A stretch of DNA of 64,000 nucleotides, from positions 2,711,501 through 2,775,500 of the forward strand of contig NZ_CP047023.1 in assembly GCF_009796765.1 (NCBI RefSeq), written 5' to 3'. The notes beneath the pieces were generated by a model that saw only the letters and a list, made by a program, of their open reading frames with translations, was not told the origin of the DNA and ran no database searches. The position numbers and the translations under genes are program-made. Below, piece by piece: positions 18,754-28,473 of this stretch (within the stretch, counting starts at the first letter, position 1; each line of letters opens with the position of its first letter). The stretch comes from Paraglaciecola sp. L3A3 (lineage in GTDB: Bacteria; Pseudomonadota; Gammaproteobacteria; Enterobacterales; Alteromonadaceae).

Positions 18754-19647
18754 ATGAAAACCTCATTAGCTGAGTCTACTGAAACACTACAAATAAAACC
18801 TTTAAAAGATGAATTTGGCGCACTAATAGAAAATGTTGATCTGCAGTCAGCAGATGACGCGACACTTGAAAAAGTAGTACAAGCATTTCGTTTACATGGT
18901 GCTATTTTACTTAGAAATCAAACCATGGAGCCAGATGATCTGATGCGCTTTATTTCGGCTTTTGGTGAGCCAGAATTGCACACCCAGAAGAATTATTGTT
19001 TACCTGGTTACCCTCATATATTTAGATTATCAAATATGACAGATGAAGATGGTAACGCCCTTGGTGCCCATAATGATGGTGTAGGTTGGCATACAGATTA
19101 TTCTTACAAAGCAGAACCTGTAATGTCTACCATGCTCTATGCAGTAGAGGTGCCAGACGAAGGTGGAGAAACCTTATTAGCGGATCAGGTCGCTGCTTAC
19201 AATGATTTAGCTGAAGATAGAAAGGCGCAATTAGATCCCCTTAAAATTCATCATTCTTATGTGCATTTCGTAGAAAATCGTGAATTTAATAGTTACCAGT
19301 TAACCGATGAACAACGCCAAGATAACCCTGACGTTATTCACCCAATGATACGGGTTCACCCTGCCGATGGCCGTAAAGCCTTATGGATCAGTACAGGTAC
19401 AGTTAAACATATTATTGGTATGGAAGACGACGAAGCGATGAAACTAGTCGATGAACTCGTTGATTACGTGACTCAGCCTAAATACGTGTTTTCTCACAAA
19501 TGGCAAAAAGGCGATGTACTTATGTGGGATAACCGCTGTACCTTACATACTGGTTCACTTTTTGACGACACCAAATATCAAAGAATGGCCCATAGATTAT
19601 GGGTTAAGGGTGAAAAACCTATCGCAGTTGAGACTAAAGAACCTTAA
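18754..19647 (+). CDS. TauD/TfdA family Fe(II)/2-oxoglutarate dioxygenase (B)
   Basis: Last gene of the RutA-like operon, 297 residues. The iron ligands are H113 and D115 (GWHTDYSYKAEP) and H265 (NRCTLHTGSLFD); the 2-oxoglutarate arginine is R277 or R281 (RMAHRLWVKG). It shares the fold with the gene at 8684-9493 but differs in the N-terminus and substrate loop, so the two probably have different substrates or act at different steps. The gene begins 24 bases after M20, with TTGGAGAATTGAATTT before the ATG, and is followed by a strong terminator. Confidence 0.92.
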   Translation: MKTSLAESTETLQIKPLKDEFGALIENVDLQSADDATLEKVVQAFRLHGAILLRNQTMEPDDLMRFISAFGEPELHTQKNYCLPGYPHIFRLSNMTDEDGNALGAHNDGVGWHTDYSYKAEPVMSTMLYAVEVPDEGGETLLADQVAAYNDLAEDRKAQLDPLKIHHSYVHFVENREFNSYQLTDEQRQDNPDVIHPMIRVHPADGRKALWISTGTVKHIIGMEDDEAMKLVDELVDYVTQPKYVFSHKWQKGDVLMWDNRCTLHTGSLFDDTKYQRMAHRLWVKGEKPIAVETKEP

Positions 19648-19683
19648 TTTCTCATCAATAGTTAAAAGTTTTTAAGTAACTTT

Positions 19684-19732
19684 ATGGCAGTTTTATTTTT
19701 CTTTACTGAGAAATAAAGCTGTCATTTCTTTT
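19684..19732 (+). terminator. Terminator of the RutA-like operon
   Basis: A 15-bp stem with two G-U pairs (19684-19698 with 19711-19725; arms ATGGCAGTTTTATTT and AAATAAAGCTGTCAT), a 12-base loop and a T-rich tail. It ends the operon after the TauD gene. Confidence 0.82.
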
Positions 19733-20088
19733 ACTCTCTTAAATTTTAAAACTATTCCTACCCTATTCTCTAGTATTCTTAAATTTCTTAATCACTAGCC
19801 AACTAAACTTCAACTACATACAACAAGAACACCGCCCAATGCAGAAGTACCAACACAAGTATACAGCCAATAATTTACCCTGCAATCCAAGCTAGAGCGA
19901 GTAGCGATACAAGTGCGTGCACCATTGTTAGTGTGTAAGCTTTATTACCTAACACTAAAAAATATATTGTATAAGGCTGGGAGTGTATAAGTAGGTAAGT
20001 AAGATTTGAGAGCGCACAATTAAGAGTTACGAATTGGAAGGTAGAAATTGCTGATTAGAACTGCTACTTAACAGTAATGGTTATTTAT
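19733..20088. other. Non-coding stretch between convergent units
   Basis: About 356 bases between two terminators with no supported ORF. A weak inverted pair TTAGTGT / ACACTAA surrounds about 19940-19960. Nothing else is recognised. Confidence 0.3.
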
Positions 20089-20135
20089 TAAAAAATAAAA
20101 ACAACCTAGTTAGCCGAATTTGGTTCTCTAGGTTG
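20089..20135 (-). terminator. Terminator of the Rieske/reductase operon
   Basis: On the minus strand, CAACCTAG pairs with CTAGGTTG (20128-20135 with 20102-20109) across an 18-base loop, followed by TTTTTATTTTTT. It lies directly after the reductase gene. Confidence 0.75.
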
Positions 20136-20142
20136 CTTGATA

Positions 20143-21120
20143 TTATAAATCTAAAACTAGACGCTCACTAAGTGAACCAGAGCAACATACCATCATGCAG
20201 CTATTTTCACTTTTTTCATCATCTGAAAGTACCATATCTCTATGATCAGGTATGCCTGATATCACTTGCACTTCGCAGCTGCCACATACGCCTTCGGCAC
20301 ATGCATAAGTAATATTGATTGAGTTCTGCTTCAGGACATCAAGCACGCTCGAGCCTTTTGGTACTACTAACTCTTTACCAGACCTAGATAACTCTATGGT
20401 ATAGCCACCTTCAGTTGCCACTTCATGTTCTGACTGAAAATGCTCAAAATGCACTTTATCAGCTGGTAAATGTGCCAAACTGTTATTATAGCTTTGCAAC
20501 AAAGCATTGGGACCACAACAATAAAAATGGCTATTTGCAGGCGCACTGCTAAGAATTTTATTGAAATCTAAACGATTTGCCGGTGTTTCTCGGGTGTAAT
20601 ACAGATAAACACGCCCAAGTTTAGCGCTATCTTGCAAAGTCATTATCTGGTTTAACAATGGTGCTTTGCTTGCACTACGGGCAGTGAAATGTAACTCCCA
20701 ACTTTTACCTTGTTGCTCTAATCCATAAGCCATAGTCAAAATTGGAGTGATACCAATGCCACCAGCAATAAGTATCGAATGAGAGGTTTCATCTGCCAAC
20801 ATAAAATGATTTCTAGGCTGACTAACCGATAAAATATCGCCCTCGTTAACAGATCCATGTAGCCATTTTGAACCACCTTTGCTGTCTGCGGCCAAAGCAA
20901 TCGCAATCACATAACGATGGCGTTCGTCGGGATGATTACATAATGAATACTGACGGGTAATGTCGTCACCTGTTTGTACCGCTATTTTTACATCAATATG
21001 GGCACCAGGGGTAAATTCGGGTAAAGTTGAAGTGTCTAACGGACGTAAATCAAACAAACGTACCCCCTCCCCATCTTGCCAAACGTTAACCACTTTCAAC
21101 TCTAACATGTCAGTAATCAT
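20143..21120 (-). CDS. Rieske oxygenase reductase (FMN-NAD-[2Fe-2S], VanB/phthalate dioxygenase reductase type)
   Basis: 325-residue electron-transfer protein moving electrons from NAD(P)H through flavin to a plant-type ferredoxin domain. The order is the phthalate dioxygenase reductase one. The flavin domain has RQYSLCNHPDE near residue 55. The nucleotide-binding domain has LIAGGIGITPILTMAYGL near residue 120 and FYCCGPNALLQ. The C-terminal cluster cysteines are in YACAEGVCGSCEVQV, with a last Cys in MMVCCSG. It follows the Rieske oxygenase gene by only 4 bases, so it is its dedicated reductase. Confidence 0.95.
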   Translation of the reverse strand: MITDMLELKVVNVWQDGEGVRLFDLRPLDTSTLPEFTPGAHIDVKIAVQTGDDITRQYSLCNHPDERHRYVIAIALAADSKGGSKWLHGSVNEGDILSVSQPRNHFMLADETSHSILIAGGIGITPILTMAYGLEQQGKSWELHFTARSASKAPLLNQIMTLQDSAKLGRVYLYYTRETPANRLDFNKILSSAPANSHFYCCGPNALLQSYNNSLAHLPADKVHFEHFQSEHEVATEGGYTIELSRSGKELVVPKGSSVLDVLKQNSINITYACAEGVCGSCEVQVISGIPDHRDMVLSDDEKSENSCMMVCCSGSLSERLVLDL

Positions 21121-21124
21121 AGGG

Positions 21125-22324
21125 TTATTGAGCCTTATCTTGCTTTGCTTTCATTTGCTCCCATAACGCTCTATAGCGCGGTACTAACCAAGTATTAAAT
21201 TGGCGTTGTGCGCCTTCTTGCCAAGAGTAACGGCCTCTAGGTGCATAACGCGAACGTAAGCCTATCTGTACCATTTCATCTACATGTACATCTTGAGCAT
21301 TTATATCCAGAGCACGTTCAATAACTTGCTCCATGTTGACATCAAAATCAGGCTCTGCCATAGCACCTTTGGCAAACAATACACCTAAATCCAGATAATG
21401 ACTTTCAGGGCCATCTGCCCGTAAAATTAAATAAATCACCGCATCAGAAGTTAGTACTAAAGACAAACTAGGTGGTAAGTTTGCAAACGCCATACGATTA
21501 CGTTCTTCTTCATTCAATTTTGGAAAAACCGGCATTAACGCTTTTTGGGTAGGATTAAAACTAGCATCTTTATGTAAAGTACCATTGGTACGAAAGTAAC
21601 CCGCAGTATCTTCTGGTAATTCATCTGGAAACGCTGCTAATTCACTTGGGATGTAATCATGAAATTCGCCGTGATGTAAGCGGTTGGCATGATAGCCATC
21701 GTTATTATTCTCAAACATGACTTTCCAGCTGAAATCGTATTTGATGTTTTTATCGGCATCGGGGCCTTCAGTATTTTCAATATCATAATTAGCCAAGATA
21801 GGCTCTAATGCTGCAAGTCTTGGTGTCAGTGGTTTGGCGTCATTATCTAAATTAATAAAGATAAAGCCATGCCAAAGTTCTAGTTTAAATTGGGGTAAAC
21901 CAGAGTCTTCTTTATGAAAGTTACAGGTTTTCTCCATGGCTGGCGCATTAATTAAATCGCCTTTTAAACTGTACACCCAATGGTGATAAGGGCATGTGAA
22001 GGTACGAGTATTGCCCGAACCTTCAGCTACTAGCATAGCTCTGTGCTGGCAAACTGATGACATGGCACGTATTTCACCATCTCTATCATGCACCACAACA
22101 ACGGGTTCATTTACGATACTAGTAGTAAAAAAGTCACCTTTATTAGGTACCCAATCGGTACGCCCGACACACAACCATTCATGGTTAAAAATTGCTTCTT
22201 TTTCAAATTCGAAAAACTCACGGTCTGTATAACAAAGCGGTGGTAAAGACTCTGCATCCTTTATTTCAATAATTGAACTTTCCATGCTTTCAAAAAAATC
22301 ATCATTTAAAAATCGCTTGCTCAT
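21125..22324 (-). CDS. Rieske non-haem iron oxygenase, large subunit
   Basis: Oxygenase component of a two-component aromatic or N-methyl Rieske system. Counting from the ATG at 22324 (399 residues), the Rieske cluster ligands are C92 and H94 (VCQHRAM) and C111 and H114 (CPYHHWVY). The mononuclear iron site is in ENNNDGYHANRLHHGEFHD. A GTG 27 codons upstream (22405) is possible, but AGGA sits 8 bases before the ATG at 22324. Relatives hydroxylate aromatic rings or demethylate betaines and carnitine; the substrate cannot be decided. There is no small beta-subunit gene nearby, consistent with an alpha-only enzyme. The gene diverges from the ABC importer operon. Confidence 0.93.
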   Translation of the reverse strand: MSKRFLNDDFFESMESSIIEIKDAESLPPLCYTDREFFEFEKEAIFNHEWLCVGRTDWVPNKGDFFTTSIVNEPVVVVHDRDGEIRAMSSVCQHRAMLVAEGSGNTRTFTCPYHHWVYSLKGDLINAPAMEKTCNFHKEDSGLPQFKLELWHGFIFINLDNDAKPLTPRLAALEPILANYDIENTEGPDADKNIKYDFSWKVMFENNNDGYHANRLHHGEFHDYIPSELAAFPDELPEDTAGYFRTNGTLHKDASFNPTQKALMPVFPKLNEEERNRMAFANLPPSLSLVLTSDAVIYLILRADGPESHYLDLGVLFAKGAMAEPDFDVNMEQVIERALDINAQDVHVDEMVQIGLRSRYAPRGRYSWQEGAQRQFNTWLVPRYRALWEQMKAKQDKAQ

Positions 22325-22799
22325 ACATAATTCCTGAAGTTGTAGCACTATTGCGCTTGACCGGTTTTGCCTATCGTTCATGCTGCTATTTATATTGGCA
22401 GTCACATATTGGATAACTTTCTAATAACTGAATGTCTAAATAGAAACTTACCCAATTCAGGCGCTTTTTTTACGCTATTGATGCTACGTTAGATAAATTA
22501 GTGATGATTGTGAATTTACGTACAAGTTTTGTTGCGTAAGCGCATTGACAGCAATAAAAGCAATTTATAAACACATAGAAGAAGAAATTTTCATATCTTA
22601 TATAAATAGCAGAACTAGATTCAAACCAGCGGCAGTTGCTATATCCCTCCCCCATTTACCGTTATTTAATATCTAAAACCACTTAGCAGCAATTCAGCAA
22701 GTTTTGATGCGGTTTTATCCAAGAATAAACGAGTCCGCCTATGTAATAGTCTTTAACGTTTCGTCCAACTTAAACCAGATTATTAAAAGAAGGCATGCA
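22325..22799. promoter_or_regulatory. Divergent promoter region, Rieske operon / ABC operon
   Basis: 475 bases between the chosen starts. It must carry both promoters. The open frame upstream of the solute-binding protein (from 22704) has no signal-like start, and AGAAGG at 22788-22793 favours the ATG at 22800. No palindromic operator was recognised. Confidence 0.35.
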
Positions 22800-24386
22800 A
22801 TGTTGTATAGAAGATTTGTGAGTAGCTTAACTGGTGTAATTCCATCAATCCGTAAAATATCTGGTGTCCTGCCTTATGTAATCTTAACAATTTGGCTAGC
22901 TACAATACATAGCACTGTGGCGCAACAACTAGCAGGACAATCAAAAGAACAAGCAATTAAAAGCGCCGTCATTGCTTTTCCTTTTGACGTAGAAAGTTGG
23001 GATCCCACTAGTCGTGTTATTCCACACACAACATCCTTGTATAAATTGATGTTCGATCAACCTTTAGCTTACGACGCTGACAATCAACTCACTGCAGCGG
23101 TTATTAAAAATCATGCTTGGTTAGATGACAAGGGCCTAACTTTATCGTTGCAGTTCCGTGACGATGTCTATTTTCATAACGGTGACAAGTTAACCTCGGA
23201 AGACTTTAAATATACTTTTTTTGACAGACCACAGCAGGATAAGACCATTCAATTGGGTTATATATGGGGATCAATCGTTAACATTGAAACACCTAGCCCG
23301 ACCCAAGCCATTATTCATTTTAACAAACCTTTTGTCACCGCCTTGCAATATCTAGCCTTTGCAGGTGCTTTTATCTTACCTAAAGACTATTTGGAAAAAG
23401 TGGGGATTGAGAAGTTCTTAGAGCATCCTATTGGCTCAGGTCCATACAAATTAATAAGCTACCAACGAAATAATCGCATATCACTACAAGCTTTTGATAA
23501 ATATTGGGCAGGTAAACCCAAAATAGAAAAGCTCACTGTACAAATCACTCCCAGTAGTACATCAAGAATAGCCGCTTTACAATCTGCACAAGTAGATTTG
23601 AGTTATGCACTTCCTATACGAGACAGCAAGCGAATGGGCAACATGCCTAAACTAACGAGTGCTTTGTCTTCCACTATCGACACCTATTTAATTCACATGG
23701 TAAATAGAGGCCCATTAAAAGATATTAACGTTAGATTAGCCATGCATTACGCAATAAACAAAACCGCCATATCCAAAGCGCTACTTGCTGGTATATCTAA
23801 ACCAATATCAAGTGCTTGCCCCCCGACAACACCTTGTTATCAAGCAACCCCTAATTTTGATTATGATCCCGCTAAAGCAATTGAGTATTTAAAACAATCA
23901 GGCTACAGCAGCAAAAACCCTGTGAAATTTACCTTTTTTGCAACTAAAGGCGTAAGCCCAGCAGATAACCTAATGGCACGAGCAATTATGCAAATGTGGA
24001 AAAAGGTTGGCATCGAAGCAAAATTAGAAACCATTGATTTTGCAAAATTTTTCCAAAAAGTAGCTGATAATAGCTTCCAAGGACCAGTGTTATGGTTATG
24101 GAATAATTCAACGGGAGATCCGGAACTATATGCGGGTACTTATCTCAATGCCAATAACATGTTTTCTGTATGGCGTAGCGAAGAAGTAATGCAGCGCTTA
24201 ACGCCATTATTATCCGAAAATAACTACTCAAAAAGAATAGAAAAATACAAAGACTTTAATAAATGGATTGTTGAGCAAGGCTTCAGCATTCCTTTATTAG
24301 AAGGCATTAATAGTGTGGTTCATAACAGCAGTTTACCTTACAAAGCTTATAGAAATGGATGGTTGGTACCCAATAATTGGGATTAA
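22800..24386 (+). CDS. ABC transporter substrate-binding protein, family 5 (peptide/nickel type)
   Basis: Periplasmic solute-binding protein of 528 residues from the ATG at 22800. A long signal peptide (PYVILTIWLATIHSTVAQQ) precedes the mature part. SBP family 5 features are visible: KSAVIAFPFDVESWDPTSR at the start, LQFRDDVYFHNGDKLTSEDF near residue 125, and HPIGSGPYKLISYQRNN. Family members bind oligopeptides, nickel, glutathione, opines or oligosaccharides. It is first in a four-gene importer operon that diverges from the Rieske genes, so the ligand may be the island substrate. This is an inference from position only. Confidence 0.92.
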   Translation: MLYRRFVSSLTGVIPSIRKISGVLPYVILTIWLATIHSTVAQQLAGQSKEQAIKSAVIAFPFDVESWDPTSRVIPHTTSLYKLMFDQPLAYDADNQLTAAVIKNHAWLDDKGLTLSLQFRDDVYFHNGDKLTSEDFKYTFFDRPQQDKTIQLGYIWGSIVNIETPSPTQAIIHFNKPFVTALQYLAFAGAFILPKDYLEKVGIEKFLEHPIGSGPYKLISYQRNNRISLQAFDKYWAGKPKIEKLTVQITPSSTSRIAALQSAQVDLSYALPIRDSKRMGNMPKLTSALSSTIDTYLIHMVNRGPLKDINVRLAMHYAINKTAISKALLAGISKPISSACPPTTPCYQATPNFDYDPAKAIEYLKQSGYSSKNPVKFTFFATKGVSPADNLMARAIMQMWKKVGIEAKLETIDFAKFFQKVADNSFQGPVLWLWNNSTGDPELYAGTYLNANNMFSVWRSEEVMQRLTPLLSENNYSKRIEKYKDFNKWIVEQGFSIPLLEGINSVVHNSSLPYKAYRNGWLVPNNWD

Positions 24387-24444
24387 AACCACCCATTATG
24401 CATAGAAATTTATTAACAATTCAAACATAGGCTCAGCTATTAAA

Positions 24445-25515
24445 ATGTCATTAAAAGTTAATAAACAACAGTTTCAGTCCAACTCATTGGGTGCTCAAAC
24501 AGGCGCGCTAATTTACACTGTATTGCGGCAATTACTGTGGCGTTTTTCCATGCTAGTGAGTGTTTCACTACTGGTATTTTTGATCCTGAGACTCATCCCA
24601 GTGGATCCTATCAGCATGCTTTTACCGCCAAGTGCAGATAAGCAAGATGTTGCCCGTCTTTCCACTGAATTAGGCTTAAATGAACCAGTACTTATACAAT
24701 TTTTAACTTGGTTACAAAATGCTGTTCAATTAGATTTTGGTCAGTCCTTACAAAGCGGCTTACCCGTAATTGATACCTTAAGTGAAGCTTTACCAATCAC
24801 CATACAATTATTAGTATTTGGCATTATCTGTGGGGTATTTTTAGGCTTACTCAGTGGCTTAACAACATTTTACTTGCGAAGTACCTTTTTGGAACGACCT
24901 TTACTAACCCTAAATGCCATTATGTTAGCTGTGCCAGATTATCTTTGGGGAATAATTTTAATTATTACCTTAGGTGTCACACTACAATGGTTACCTTTTT
25001 TAGGGCCGGTAGATGCCAACATCCATATTGAAACTATTACCGGCTTTTTAATAATTGACAGCCTACTTACCCAAAACTGGCAAGGATTTACAAGCGTAAT
25101 TAAGCATTTAATTTTGCCTTCTTTGTCCTTAGGGATATGCGTTGCTCCCCCCATAGCGAGAGTTTTATATTCAAGTCTGAGCCAAGTTTATAAAGAAGAT
25201 TATATTCTTGGCGCCAGATTACGAGGTTTAACCGAAAAACAAATTTTACTACACCACGCGTTACGCAATGCCGCACTTCCCACCATTAGCTTAATAGGGG
25301 TACAGATCAGTGTCATCATTGGTGGCACTTTAGTTATCGAAACTATTTTCGGATTACCAGGCATTGGCAACCTTATGCTAAAAGCGATGGGCAGTTTTGA
25401 TTTGTTGGTCATTCAAGCGCTTACTGTGGTGTACGCCCTAGCTATTCAACTCGTTACAGCTTGCACTGATTTAATATTGTTAAGTCTTAATCCTCGCTTG
25501 AGGTATCAAAAATGA
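24445..25515 (+). CDS. ABC transporter permease, DppB-like
   Basis: Inner-membrane permease of 356 residues for the family-5 importer. Six helices are seen. The cytoplasmic coupling loop appears near residue 255 as YILGARLRGLTEKQILLHHALRNA (quoted only in part: ARLRGLTEKQILLHHALR), the EAA-type loop that contacts the ATPase. A typical ETIFGLPGIGNLM follows. The N-terminus is about 25-30 residues longer than typical DppB. Its stop overlaps the next permease start (ATGA), so the two are translationally coupled. Confidence 0.93.
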   Translation: MSLKVNKQQFQSNSLGAQTGALIYTVLRQLLWRFSMLVSVSLLVFLILRLIPVDPISMLLPPSADKQDVARLSTELGLNEPVLIQFLTWLQNAVQLDFGQSLQSGLPVIDTLSEALPITIQLLVFGIICGVFLGLLSGLTTFYLRSTFLERPLLTLNAIMLAVPDYLWGIILIITLGVTLQWLPFLGPVDANIHIETITGFLIIDSLLTQNWQGFTSVIKHLILPSLSLGICVAPPIARVLYSSLSQVYKEDYILGARLRGLTEKQILLHHALRNAALPTISLIGVQISVIIGGTLVIETIFGLPGIGNLMLKAMGSFDLLVIQALTVVYALAIQLVTACTDLILLSLNPRLRYQK

Positions 25516-26387
25516 AACACAACCTTGCATCATTCCGTATGTCCTTTTTAACTAATACTAATCTTTGGCTTGGCGCTGGCTTTTTTACTATTTTAGGTTT
25601 CATTGCATTATTTGCACCTGAATTAGCGCCTCATGATCCTAACGAACAAGACTTAATGAGTATATTATTACCGCCTGCATGGGCTGAGGGTGGTATCAGT
25701 GATTACCCCCTAGGTACCGATGGATTAGGCCAATGTGTGCTGTCACGGTTACTTTATGGCTCTCAGGTAGTCATGATTATTGGCGCATTAGTGCCCATCG
25801 GGGCCGCTATTATCGGCACAACATTAGCGTTGTTGAGCGGTTATTTTGGTGGCTGGATTGACTGGATAATTAATCGTTTTGTAGAAACCTGGCAAGCATT
25901 CCCGGCCGTAGTGCTAGCACTTATATTACTCATCGCGCTTTCACCTAGCTTAACCAATGTCATTATCACCATTATTTTGGTGGATTGGGCCCGGTTTTGT
26001 AAGGTAATACGTGCAGATGTCGTGGTTATTAGACAAAAAGACTATGTTACTGCCGCAAGAATAAGCGGTACTTCAGAACTAGGTGTTATCAGACGCGAAG
26101 TACTGCCAGGGATCATTCCTACCCTAATTTCACTAATGACCTTAGAAATGGCCATTGCCATTGTGGCAGAGAGTATATTGTCATTTGTTGGTCAATCTGT
26201 TGGCAGTCAAACAGCGTCATGGGGCGCCATGATAAGTGATGGCTTAGAAACCATGTACACCTCAGTCTACCCCTTGCTTATTCCAATATTGGCAATGATA
26301 CTCACAGTGCTTGCAGTTTCATTGCTAGGTCAAGGCATACAGCAAGCCATTAATAGCCATTATGCAAATCGAACTGCTGAGGATTAA
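25512..26387 (+). CDS. ABC transporter permease, DppC-like
   Basis: Second permease of the importer, 291 residues. The N-terminal TM and LAPHDPNEQDLM segment are typical of the OppC N-terminal domain, followed by YPLGTDGLGQCVLSRLLYG (family signature near residue 70). The EAA-type loop is DYVTAARISGTSELGVIRREVLPG. It overlaps the upstream permease by 4 bases and is followed after one base by the ATPase ATG. Substrate specificity lies in the binding protein, not here. Confidence 0.93.
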   Translation: MKHNLASFRMSFLTNTNLWLGAGFFTILGFIALFAPELAPHDPNEQDLMSILLPPAWAEGGISDYPLGTDGLGQCVLSRLLYGSQVVMIIGALVPIGAAIIGTTLALLSGYFGGWIDWIINRFVETWQAFPAVVLALILLIALSPSLTNVIITIILVDWARFCKVIRADVVVIRQKDYVTAARISGTSELGVIRREVLPGIIPTLISLMTLEMAIAIVAESILSFVGQSVGSQTASWGAMISDGLETMYTSVYPLLIPILAMILTVLAVSLLGQGIQQAINSHYANRTAED

Positions 26388-26388
26388 T

Positions 26389-28368
26389 ATGACTATTCAC
26401 CAACCGTTAAATAGTAACAAATCAGCACCGCTAGTTTCGGTATCAGCCCATTCAGAGTCACTATTTTCGTCGTCTCAATTACCTACCATTGAAGCTAAAA
26501 ATTTACACTTAGACGTAAAATTAGTGAATGGATCAAGTTGTGTTTTACGAGACATAGATTTCAGATTATATGCTTCTAAAACTCTTGGTTTAGTTGGCGA
26601 ATCAGGTGCAGGTAAGAGCATGCTTGGCAGAATTATTTCACGACAACTGCCCACTAACTTTACAGTTAGATCAGGCCAATTAATGTTTGGCGATCTTGAC
26701 CTGCTACTTATGTCAGACGAAGAGCACAGACAATTACTTGGTCAACGCATCGCGTTTATTCCCCAAGAGCCAATGACCGCCCTTAACCCAGTACTCACAA
26801 TAGGACAACAGTTTACAGAGCACCTTGTTAGAATTGGTATTCCCCTTGATAAATGTAACAACACTATTATCGATTCGTTCAACGACGTGATGTTGACTAA
26901 CCCTCAAAGCATATTAGACAAATATAGTTTTCAATTATCTGGCGGAATGTGTCAACGAATATTAATTGCCATGGCATTTTCCAGTAAGCCAGAATTAGTA
27001 ATAGCTGATGAAGCAACCACTGCACTTGATCCCACCAGTCAAGCTCAAGTGGTGCGATTACTTAAAAAGTTGCAACAAAAAGAAGGAACAGCAGTATTGT
27101 TTGTGACTCACGATATGGGGCTAGCTACCCATGTTTGTGATGATGTAGCGGTACTTTATGCCGGTGAAATAATGGAAAAAATGCAGGCAAAGGCATTATT
27201 TGACTCCCCATCACACCCTTATACTCAGGCGCTAAAAGCCGCCACGCCCGCTTTGACAGGAGAATTATTAAGACTTCAGTCTCTAGATGGTCAAATGCCA
27301 GGAGTAGAATCATTTTCTGAACTGAAAGGGTGCCGCTTTAGTAGTCGCTGTAAACTGAGCACTGCAGAATGTACCACTGCGGTGCCTAAGCTATTAAAAA
27401 TAGGATCACAGCATAGTGTAAGGTGTATAAAAACAGGTCATATCGACAGCCTGTCATCTATACAATCGACTAACTCTAATCAAACTAACTTATCCATACC
27501 AGTAGGTTTAGTGACAGAGGAAACTAAGGCGGTCCATCAAACAGGTAAAGCCTTTAGCCACTCGCCTATTTTGACTGTTAATAATTTAACTAAAATTTTT
27601 CACTCTAAGACTAACCAGGAGCCAACTACCCCCGCAGTTTCAGAGGTTAATTTATCCATCGCAGCCGGTGAATTTATAGGTATAGTTGGTGGTAGTGGCA
27701 GCGGTAAGTCAACATTAGCGAAATTAATTATGGGCTTAGAGACACCAAGCAGTGGAGTCATTCAACTGAATGGTAAAAATATTGAGGCAGATAAAAAGAG
27801 TTGGAGAAAACGAATTTCTCTTATCCAAATGATATTTCAAGATGCCCGCTCTGCACTAAATCCTAATAGAAAAGTAGAGAAGTTGCTCACCCAAGCTATG
27901 GACAAGAGTCCATTTAGAAAGTCAGTCAGAAAAAAAAGAGCTTCTGAATTAGCCATAGATGTCGGACTTTCAGAACTTGCCTTACAGCGCTACCCAACAC
28001 AATTGTCTGGTGGCCAACGGCAACGTGTGAATATTGGCCGTAGTTTATGTGATGTGCCACAAATACTTATAGCTGATGAAATAGTGTCTGGATTAGACGT
28101 ATCTGTGCAAGCCAATATCATGAATTTACTGCTAGAGCTTAGACAAGAGCATAAATTTGCCTTACTGTTAATTTCCCATGACTTAAGCGTTGTACGCTAT
28201 TTATGTGACAAAATAGTGGTTATGCATAAAGGTGTCTTTGTAGAGCATGGAGATACCCAGCAAATATTGGCAAACCCGCAACATCCTTATACCAAAGAAT
28301 TAATTGCTTCAATTCCTCCAACTGACTGGACTAAAACCTGGCCGAGTGTTGGCGCAGATTCAGCTTAA
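26389..28368 (+). CDS. Fused double ATPase of peptide-type ABC importer (DppD-DppF fusion)
   Basis: About 659 residues carrying two complete ATP-binding domains in one chain. Domain 1 has Walker A GESGAGKS, signature LSGGMCQR and Walker B VIADEATTALD, followed by the oligopeptide C-terminal domain with the cysteine pattern GCRFSSRCKLSTAEC, which in relatives binds an Fe-S cluster or metal. Domain 2 has Walker A GGSGSGKS, signature LSGGQRQR and Walker B LIADEIVSGLD. DppD and DppF are usually separate; fused forms occur (GsiA, YejF). The ATG at 26389 with TGAGGA upstream is preferred over one at 26362. Confidence 0.93.
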   Translation: MTIHQPLNSNKSAPLVSVSAHSESLFSSSQLPTIEAKNLHLDVKLVNGSSCVLRDIDFRLYASKTLGLVGESGAGKSMLGRIISRQLPTNFTVRSGQLMFGDLDLLLMSDEEHRQLLGQRIAFIPQEPMTALNPVLTIGQQFTEHLVRIGIPLDKCNNTIIDSFNDVMLTNPQSILDKYSFQLSGGMCQRILIAMAFSSKPELVIADEATTALDPTSQAQVVRLLKKLQQKEGTAVLFVTHDMGLATHVCDDVAVLYAGEIMEKMQAKALFDSPSHPYTQALKAATPALTGELLRLQSLDGQMPGVESFSELKGCRFSSRCKLSTAECTTAVPKLLKIGSQHSVRCIKTGHIDSLSSIQSTNSNQTNLSIPVGLVTEETKAVHQTGKAFSHSPILTVNNLTKIFHSKTNQEPTTPAVSEVNLSIAAGEFIGIVGGSGSGKSTLAKLIMGLETPSSGVIQLNGKNIEADKKSWRKRISLIQMIFQDARSALNPNRKVEKLLTQAMDKSPFRKSVRKKRASELAIDVGLSELALQRYPTQLSGGQRQRVNIGRSLCDVPQILIADEIVSGLDVSVQANIMNLLLELRQEHKFALLLISHDLSVVRYLCDKIVVMHKGVFVEHGDTQQILANPQHPYTKELIASIPPTDWTKTWPSVGADSA

Positions 28369-28409
28369 GACTTTTACTGAATTGTTAACTTAACGACTCA
28401 AACTTAACC

Positions 28410-28450
28410 CAAAAAAATGTGGAAAATAGCCGGCTGCTATTTTCCACATT
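28410..28450. terminator. Bidirectional terminator, ABC operon / AraC gene
   Basis: A perfect 15-bp stem (28416-28430, AATGTGGAAAATAGC, with 28436-28450) and a 5-base loop CGGCT. The 7-base A run at 28411-28417 gives a strong T tail for the minus-strand AraC transcript; the plus-strand tail is weaker. Confidence 0.85.
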
Positions 28451-28473
28451 AATTTAACTGTCACTATTTATAA

